Source: Spirodela intermedia (lineage: Eukaryota; Streptophyta; Magnoliopsida; Alismatales; Araceae). Taken from it: a stretch of DNA of 64,000 nucleotides. Below, in pieces: positions 56,301-64,000 of this stretch. A program made the translations under genes and the position numbers. Positions within the stretch are counted from its first letter, which is position 1; each line of letters starts with the position of its first letter. The stretch is taken from assembly GCA_902729315.2 (NCBI GenBank), contig LR746269.1, positions 8,716,231-8,780,230 on the forward strand. The letters run 5' to 3'. The notes beneath the pieces were generated by a model that was given only the letters and a program-made list of their open reading frames with translations, ran no database searches and was not told the DNA's origin.

Positions 56301-59075
56301 AGGTGGAATAATTTGGCTCTCTGCTACAGTGGTTGTGGACAGAACAAAACTGCCTTGAATTTGCTGAGAAAGTCTTTAAACAGACATGAGAGTCCTGATG
56401 ATCTTCTGGCATTGCTGTTAGCTGCCAAAATCTGTAGCAAAGACAGTCTTCTGGCAGCCGAGGGCGTTGAATATGCACGGAGGGCTGTTGCGACTTCTCA
56501 AGACGCGGATGGATATCTCAAGGGTGTCGGTCTTCACTACTTGGGACTTTGCCTGGGCAAGCAAGCTAAGCATTCCTCTTCAGATCAGGAAAGGTCCCGC
56601 TTGCAGGCAGAGGCGTTGAAATCGCTTGATGAGGCAAATGGGCTGGAAAATCGTGACCCTGAGTTGCTTTTTGTCATGGCTCTTGAATATGCTGACATCC
56701 GGAATATGAATGCTGCACTTCGATGTGCTAAAGATTATATTGATGCGACTGGTGGATCCGTACTGAAAGGGTGGAGATTGATTGCTCTTATTTTGTCTGC
56801 TCAACAGAGATACTCTGAGGCTGAAGTTGTTACTGATGCTGCACTGGATGAGACCGCAAAGTGGGAACAAGGACCATTGTTAAGAATCAAAGCTAAATTA
56901 AAAGTTGCTCAGTCTTTACCCATGGAAGCCGTGGAGACATACCGATTCCTTCTGGCTCTTGTTCAGGCTCAGAGGAAGACTTTTGGTTCCTTCAGGAACA
57001 GTTTCCAGGTAGCTTCACTTTAGCTGCTCCCTAAGCGTATGAACCTAATCACGTATAACAAGGAAGAACGAGTCTTAAATACTGCGAGAGATGTTTTATT
57101 GCTATGGGCTTTCGTTGAATTTCATTATTTTCCATCTGATCTTCTCTGCTGATGCAATACCCTCACAAATGTACTCAATTGGTGATGAAAATGTTATCTT
57201 TATTCAACTGTTTCTTGCTGTGAACTATGCTTCGCCGTATATATCAACCCAGAACTTGTGAAGTCGCTTCAAATATCTGGAAGCTACAGTTCAGTCTGTA
57301 TGCCTCAGATTGAACTGTAGCTTTAAGAAGGCAGGCTGGCACTGTAGTCTACTGTTTGCAGAATGCTGTTTATACATCCATAATCTTTGGATATTGCTGG
57401 ATCATCTTTACTAGGATGAACTTTGTTATTCATTATAGCATCCTTACCTTGATTCCATGATCCCAGATCTTTCCACCTTAGTGGAAATTTTCAAAATAAT
57501 CCTTGGAAATTTTAAGAAACAGTTGACTTTTTGTTGAAGGCATGCATGTTAGGGTAGATGGTAATGGGATTTTAAGTTGGAGAAATATCCACCCACGTCC
57601 TCAGCATGGTTTGCCGACACACCTACCCCTTCAAATAGAGCTGCTGTACGGAGCCCTCTCTTTAGCGGCCTAGCAAACTACTCTGTTCTGGAATGATAAA
57701 TAATAATAATAATATATATATTTGATGAGGTTATTAATTAATCTTGGGCTGATCAGAATAGAGAGAAAGTGAAGGATAGATTTAGTTGAAACTTCGTTTC
57801 ACAGTCCGATGAAATTACTCACATACAAAATACTAACCTCTTTCACAAGGGCCCATACTGCGTGAGTTGCTTTACGCCCTTCTTATAATATACGTCACCT
57901 GCATCATCTTGATACTAGTGAGGCCAAGAAATATAGTCCTGATTTTTTATTTATTTTGAAATTATTTTCAAAAAATCAGTGACTAAATTGGTCAACTTTT
58001 AAAATCCTGATTTTTCTCCTCTCTCTCTCTCGCTCTTATTTTTTATTTTATTTTTATTTTTTTAGTTTGAGGATGACAAGGTCAGCGAGTTTGAAGCTTG
58101 GTTGGGCCTGGCAGACTTGTACTCCAGCCTGTCGTATTGGAAGGATGCTGAGATATGCCTGGAAAAGGCAAGGGCACTGCAACCTTATTCTGCTGCTGCA
58201 CTGCATGCTGAAGGTATCTTTCTTGTCAATCCCATGGGAATTCGAACATTTATATTATTTTGATGGAATCTATTTGTCCTAGTAGAAGAACAGCAATCAG
58301 ATATCTGCTCAATATCCAGTTATCTGATCCGAATTTAGATCACATCATAATATAGAAAGAAAGCTTTCTCTGCATCTTATTATCATCAAAGCTATTCTAA
58401 ATTTCTGGTCTAGTCTTTCAAGGCACCTTATCTATACTGCCTGCACTAAGACAAGACCGTAGAAACATGCCAAGAGTGGAAACAGTAGAGATAGAGAGAG
58501 AAAGAAAGCCACCCTACCCCCTTCTCCCATCCTCTTACGTATCTTCCTTGCTTGATCACCAATTACATTGAAACCAGAAAAAGATTAGCCACCTTAGAAA
58601 AAAACGACAGAGGGTAGGCAGCAGAGAGAAAGAAAGAAAGGAGAGAATCACCCTCTCTCTCTCTCTCTCTCTCTTTCACACACACACAAGCTAATAACTC
58701 TTTATGTTTTGTGCTGGGGGGGGTGGGGGGGTTATGGGCAGGTTCGGTGCTGGAGGCCCGGGGGCGGGCGTTGGAGGCGCTGGGGGCGTACGCGAACGGG
58801 GTGTCGGCGGAGGCGGAGCACGTGGGGTGCAAAGTGTCGGCGGGGGCGCTGCTGAGGAAGGCGGCGGGGTCGGAGTGGGAGTCCCTGGCGGTGGCCCGGA
58901 GCTTCCTGTGCGACGCGCTGCGGCTGCACCCTGCCAGCGGCGCCGCCTGGTTTAACCTCGGCCTCCTCCACAAGCAGGACGGCCGCCCTGCCGACGCTGC
59001 CGACTGCTTCCAGGCTGCCTCCGCCCTCGACGACTCTCACCCCCTCGAGCCCTTCAACAATCTACTCCCCTCCTC

Positions 59076-59079
<4 letters not shown>
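53399..59079 (+). CDS. NPG1-related calmodulin-binding TPR protein (NPGR type)
   Basis: Five exons (53399–53623, 55457–55709, 55798–57008, 58066–58213, 58742–59079) join in frame to 724 residues. The NPG/NPGR family (NO POLLEN GERMINATION and relatives) consists of TPR proteins that bind calmodulin and act as scaffolds of the PI4Kα1 lipid-kinase complex at the plasma membrane. Family phrases include QEAESSLREGLSLNYEEARA near 60–80, LLGRLEYQRGNVEAALRVFDGID, LPELWKQAGHYQEA, GKMEWDPSVMEHFTFAL, RWNNLALCYSGCGQ, LHYLGLCLGKQA, EFEAWLGLADLYSSLSYW and SGAAWFNLGLLHKQDGRPADAADCFQAA. TPR units are spread through 160–720. Intron 1 is 1.8 kb. Exon 5 is far more GC-rich than exons 2–4. Which family member (NPGR1 or NPGR2) it matches cannot be settled by eye. 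Confidence 0.94.
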
Positions 59080-59111
<32 letters not shown>

Positions 59112-60664
59112 TTCTACTACTCTCTCTACTCTACTCTCTTTGCAGGCGAGTGAATGGAGATGTCAGGGGATGGATGGCTTGGGGTGTGATCTGTGGAGGA
59201 GAGGAGGGGTTCTGTCTCTCTCTGGGTTCAATGGGGCTCTCTCTCTCTCTTTCTTCCCAGTTGACTTGGGGTGTCATCTGTGGAGAAGAGGAGGGTTTCT
59301 CTCTCTGGGTTCACTGCTGCTGCTGCCCTCCACGAGAACGTAATGCTCTTTGTACATGATTCTAGTGAGCTGACGGATCATTCCAGGATTGTCCTTTTTT
59401 TTTTTTCTTTTTTTTTTTAATTCCTTTGAATGGAGTCGCGTTTTGGGTTTCTCTCTCTCTCTCTCTCTCTCACTCTCACTCTCACTCTCTCTATCTATCT
59501 ATCTCTGTTTTTAGCTCCCCCTCTTATCCTTCTCTGTGGTTGTGTGTGGATGTGGACGCTCGAACGAACTTAAATTCTGTGTCTCTGTGTGCCTCTCTCT
59601 CTAGAGCTCCCTCTAGATAGAATAATTTTGAGGCCGCCGTGGAAATTCATCAACATTAACAAGCCCCCTGACATGGCCAGGCGTGGGATTATTTTCTGAT
59701 GCCTGATCATCTCACCAAACGCCTTCTATCGGACTCTTCCAAGTCAAAGAGGCCAAGCAGCATCTTTAGATATTTTCATGTATATTAAAAAGAATCGCTA
59801 ATATATATTTGAATTCTATGATAATTTGTGCAGAAAATATTGATTTCAGAAATCTCATCAATAACAGTAGAAAAGGGTTTCTTAGACGACCCATGTGATA
59901 GATTGACTCATACTATTGAGACAATGAGGCGAGAGGTCAGGTAATGATTTATTCTTTTGTTTTGACATTTTATAAATAACTTGAATAATACTCTCATTTA
60001 ATAAGACAGTGCACGGCTACGATAATTGATTACCCACATAAAAAATACAGCATAAAAAATCATACGGCTATTCTTATTATTATTTTTATTTAAAAATAAA
60101 AAATAATAATGGATTCAAATTGAAATGATGGAAGATCGGTGTAGATCCGCTTGTGCGGCTGGGATTCATCGACTTAAAGTTCGTTCTGTCTGCTTGAGGC
60201 AGCGAGGCGTTTAGATGGGCCTGTCAAGGCAGTCATGACCGGACTTCGTGCTGGACATTAATGGGCTCTGACCATGAGTAAGACTTGTGGGCCCCACAAA
60301 GAGGGCTGTCGAGCCCTTTAAATGTCGGGTTGCTTGGGGTTGGTTGGAGTGGTATTCTGTGGGATCGCTAAGTGCTTGCTTAGGTGCAAAAAATCAAATA
60401 GAGAGAATCATTTATATTTTAAATATATATATTTATTTATTTTTCTTAATGGGTTCTCCTTGATTTTCGAGATCTGATGGGTTGGTTCATCTAGCCATCC
60501 ATGAACTAGTTGCACATCATGAGCTTGCATTTATATCCATCTTGAGAACCTTTTTTTCTGGTTGGTGATTTTATGTGAGTTTTCCCTACATTTTTCTGGT
60601 GAATGTATAAAATAACTTGAATTCCAAATATATCCTTGGAAAATGAGTTAACAATCATTCTTGG

Positions 60665-61115
60665 TATCTTATTATGACCTACATAAAGAAGAGGAGGGAG
60701 GGAGAAAGATGGAACCTTTGTTCATAGAAAGACTTGTTCAATTTCTCATTTCCAAATAACAACCACTATATAAGTTGAGAACCATATACAATATTTCTTT
60801 GAATGCCCCTTGGGCTACACTGTAATACTCCCACTCAAGATGAACTTTATTATGAACTTTATAAGAATTCACATCTTGGATAATAAAGGAAATAAGAGTA
60901 AAATAATAAACCCTGATAAAGCAAACTTGCTATGTTACCATATTATGATCTACATAAGAGGGGGAGGGAGAAAGAAGGAACCCATGTTCTAAAAGACAAA
61001 AGGGAGGAGTAGTAGAAGCTAACTTCCTCAGTTTCTCATTTCCATATAATACCCATTATATAAGGTGAGAACCTTATACAATATTTCTTTGAATGCCCCT
61101 TGGGCTACACCATAC
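60665..61115 (+). repeat. Pair of direct repeats of ~160–180 bp
   Basis: The block at about 60665–60822 recurs at about 60937–61112. Shared phrases include TTATTATGA(C/T)CTACATAA, GAGGGAGAAAGA, TTTCTCATTTCCA and AATATTTCTTTGAATGCCCC with TTGGGCTACAC. Copies differ by substitutions and a small insertion. Promoter-like TATATAAG is present in both, so these may be two LTR fragments. Confidence 0.8.
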
Positions 61116-61466
61116 TATATCTTTAATAGGGTTTAATGTGGAGATAACTGAGTACAAGAAAATTAGTTTTATTGTGTGGTCAAGATAAAACAACTTAGTT
61201 GTTTTTTTTTATGTTAAAAAAATGGTTTATAGGGATTCATGTAGGATATACCAAAAACCACATGGCTACTTAAGGATTAATGATTATTTTTATTAATATT
61301 ATTATTTTGGTTTTGAATGTTGTTGCCCCCCCCCCCCCACCTTCTCTATATCTCTTTCTCTATCTATAAATATACGTATAGATAGATTTAAGCTTTTTCT
61401 CTCATGAAATGTTCAAAACGTTATGGGATTTATTTTAAAGTGTTGAGCTTTTTAAAATCTCCCTCT

Positions 61467-61501
<35 letters not shown>

Positions 61502-62605
61502 GCTCTCTCTCTCTCTCTACAGACATACGCACAAAGAGACATATATATAGACGTATTTATTATAGATTCAGGGATGATCATGAACACTATTTAAGCCAAA
61601 ATTAGAACTAGACCCACCTTGAGTGCCACTTATTTCGTGGGTCGATTCGCCTTCGAGAAACATGATATTCACTGGGCCTATCTTATTTCCCAGATCCTGA
61701 TGCTAAGTGAGGTAACTCAATCAAGACCAAATAAATGATCTGGGATCCCGGCTTCTTATTAATGGGCCTCTAATGGGCTGACAAAGCCCTGAACTCGGTC
61801 CGCCCCACGGTTGTCGCTCCCCCCCGGTTCCCAGCTCCCTGGCTTCATAGTGATCTGGCAAAGAGCAGAATTTGGAGGTTGGGGCCGATGGGCCGGCCCA
61901 TAAGGGGTAAATGGGCTGGGCCCAAGGAAGCTCCGGCGCCGCTATTTCGGGTAATCTTCCTGTTCGTCATCATCTTCGGCCTTCCTCCGTGTTCGCGTGA
62001 GCTGGTTCTCCTCCCATAAGAGATATTGCTACTCTCTCTCTCTCTACCCATTTCCCTCCTCTCTCTCTCTCCAACCCTCTCCCTCCCCTCTCTCTATCTG
62101 TCTACATCTCCCTCGGGTTCAATGGGGCCAGGCCCCTCTCTCTCTCTCTATCTGGAATTGGTGATTTAGAGCGTCGTAGGGGTCAAGATTCGTTAATTTA
62201 TAGTTTTGCGAAATGTTGGTGTCAAATTATCGCGGGAAATTGAGGCCCAGGTGGACCCAGGGGGCGGGGGGACAATAGGCATTTACGGGCCTGGCCGGGC
62301 CCTAATTACCACGACACGTCCCCGTCAACCCGCTCCGTCTGCGTATTCCTCCAAAGGAAACCAATAAACTATAAGAGTAGCACTGTGGGTGTCACGTGAG
62401 AAGTACTCTCTCTCTCTCTCTCTATCTAGAGTCAGTCTGTCTCTCTTTCGCTTCTCGTTCTCTCTCTAGAATATCAACTTACCATTACCATCCGATTCGC
62501 TGCAGATGCAGAGATCTGTCTAAGATGTGGACTGGCACGGTCTACGTACGGGGAGAAGGGGGGAGACGGCGGCGTCTTATGGAAGAGAGACAACGAACCG
62601 GGGGG

Positions 62606-62608
<3 letters not shown>

Positions 62609-62646
<38 letters not shown>
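62609..62646 (+). repeat. (GA)n microsatellite
   Basis: An uninterrupted AG/GA dinucleotide run of about 38 bases follows a run of G. Confidence 0.95.
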
Positions 62647-62651
<5 letters not shown>

Positions 62652-63218
62652 GAGAGAACGGGGAGGAGGGGCAGGTCATCACGGACGGAGGATCTCTGCG
62701 GACATTTGGTGCGACGTGCGTTATGAATCTACCGGCCCCCGCCCCCGCCCCCACATGGGCCGAGCCGAGCAAGTTAATGCCGCAGGGGGTGTTGATTTCT
62801 TCCCTCACGAGGCAGAGCAGTCCATGCAGCCCCCCCTAAATAGAAACCCGCCCCCTTCTCTCTCTCTCTTAGACTGTCCCTTCCCCCATCCCAAGAGGTC
62901 CTCTCTCTCCTAGGTTGTCCCCAAGTTTCAAAGCTCGGCATTGAACAACGAGTCTCAAAGCTTGACATTGTGATACTCCCTCCTCTCCTTCTCTCTCTGT
63001 CTCTCTCCCTCCAGCTCAGATTGTCCCTTCATAAGGTTCAAAGCTTTGGACAAAATCGAAAAATATTGGATTGCACACGTAAGATTTATCACTCTCTCGC
63101 TCTCTCCAAGCTCTTCCTCTCACAAAGGCTTCCGACACATGATATCAATACCCGGGACCCATCTTTCTTCAGTTCGACAGATGCCCAACGTTCAATATTT
63201 CCAAGGGTGCCTAAGCTT

Positions 63219-63221
<3 letters not shown>

Positions 63222-63281
<60 letters not shown>
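63222..63281 (+). repeat. (GA)n microsatellite, longest in window
   Basis: About thirty GA units without interruption, then GGGA-type variants to about 63305. Probably highly variable in length. Confidence 0.95.
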
Positions 63282-63288
<7 letters not shown>

Positions 63289-64000
63289 AGGAGAGAGGGA
63301 GAGAGAGAGATCGTTATCTCTCCTCGCTTATTGTTGTGAAGGGCATGCCTTCCTCCTTTTTTACTCTTCTTTTGACCCGTGGTCCTATTTTCTAGTTAGG
63401 ACGGAGGAGGCCACTCTCAGGGTTTGTCCCCCCCGCGATAGACATTACATTTTCGTCTAGGGTTTGCGTCCCCCCGCTTCACTCACTCTCCCTCTCTCTC
63501 GCTCTCTCCTCTCTCTCCTCTCTCTCTTTCTTCTTCCGTCCATTCTCCATGAGGGATGGGACTCAACTAGTCAAGGGTTTTTTCTTACGCCTTCCTGGCC
63601 TTGCTGCCACGTCAGTTTTGACCCGCCCCTGGAGGGGGACAGCGTGGCAAGGGTGGAAAGCGTGCCCACATGCGCACCTGTTCCCGATGGCTACTAACCT
63701 GCGCCGTCCCCACCTACGACTAGGTCATTAGCCACGTTGATTAGTAATTTCAATGCACTCGTGCTCTGCTCTACTCTTTGAAAAAGATTAAACGTTGGAG
63801 GAGTCCTCACCCAGCCTTTGAACCCACAGCTCCCCTTTATCAGCGCGAAGATTCCTATCCAGCTTGGGGAGGAGATTCCTTAAGGCCTGTGGAAGAGACA
63901 CCCCTAGTTAATTAACTTTGGAGGGTTTACTGATTGGGTTAACTTTTGGCTAATCTAGTTATGTCTTCTTCATTAATTACCCTAATATGGTTCAGTACAT

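Larger units (their letters stand above)
59080..64000. other. Gene-free right end, repeat-rich
   Basis: No exon of a recognisable family was found. The stretch holds CT-rich tracts (59082–59110, 59450–59490, 61476–61515, 62035–62110), two similar blocks at 60665–61115, and long (GA)n runs at 62609–62646 and 63222–63281. Frames of up to 147 residues here are made of microsatellite codons. Confidence 0.65.

Noticed and set aside
62396-62839. 147-residue frame with Arg/Glu run
   Set aside because: Its middle is a (GA)n microsatellite; no family features or splice context.
62970-63395. 141-residue frame with Arg/Glu run
   Set aside because: Same reason: made of a 60-base (GA)n run and CT-rich flanks.

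Overview
The window is nuclear DNA of a flowering plant. It has spliced genes with GT–AG introns, Ty1/copia and Ty3/gypsy retrotransposon remains, plant-specific gene families (a NPG/NPGR calmodulin-binding TPR protein, a P-class PPR protein, a land-plant-type GPAT) and very many (CT/GA)n microsatellites next to genes. Several coding exons are strongly GC-rich at third positions (PPR gene, GPAT, last NPGR exon, last EF1B exons) while others are AT-rich. That bimodality, and the rice-like form of the EF1B protein, suggest a monocot; this is an inference and the species is not identified.

Layout. 1–1470: no gene seen. 1471–6502: a decayed copia element (+). 7251–18580 (+): the 3' twelve coding exons of a plastid-type tryptophan/tyrosine permease, whose fourth visible intron carries gypsy fragments in inverted orientation (11889–15354). 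19325–22459 (+): elongation factor 1-beta/delta. 23286–25724 (−): nascent polypeptide-associated complex alpha (NACα). 24759–37551: a large imperfect inverted duplication. 36577–39363 (+): a GPN1/QQT2-type GTPase. 41174–42938 (+): GPAT. 44073–45463 (+): very acidic protein. 46072–48087 (−): intronless PPR gene. 48601–50758 (−): LSM8. 53399–59079 (+): NPGR-type TPR protein. 59080–64000: no gene seen, only repeats.

The main discovery is at 24.8–37.7 kb. The promoter, first exon and 5' half of intron 1 of NACα exist twice in opposite orientation. The second copy sits directly upstream of the GPN1 gene and is joined to it through a phase-0 intron, so the predicted GPN1 protein starts with the 20-residue first exon of NACα and the gene now has a NACα-type promoter with a telo-box. 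The inverted copy (about 5.86 kb) is flanked by a ~130-bp direct duplication of GPN1 intron/exon-2 sequence (31563–31692 and 37552–37682). It therefore looks like a templated insertion of a neighbouring inverted segment into a staggered break in GPN1. The inner copy of the exon has decayed almost entirely by C-to-T/G-to-A transitions, as expected if the hairpin has been methylated. This is a candidate case of promoter and first-exon capture making a chimeric gene.

The genes do not form an operon-like unit. Three have roles in protein synthesis or gene expression machinery (EF1B, NACα, and GPN1 for RNA polymerase assembly), and LSM8 acts in U6 snRNP/splicing. All exon coordinates were read by eye from splice sites and reading-frame continuity. 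The nine multi- or single-exon models given close in frame from the stated start (or first visible exon) to the stop.
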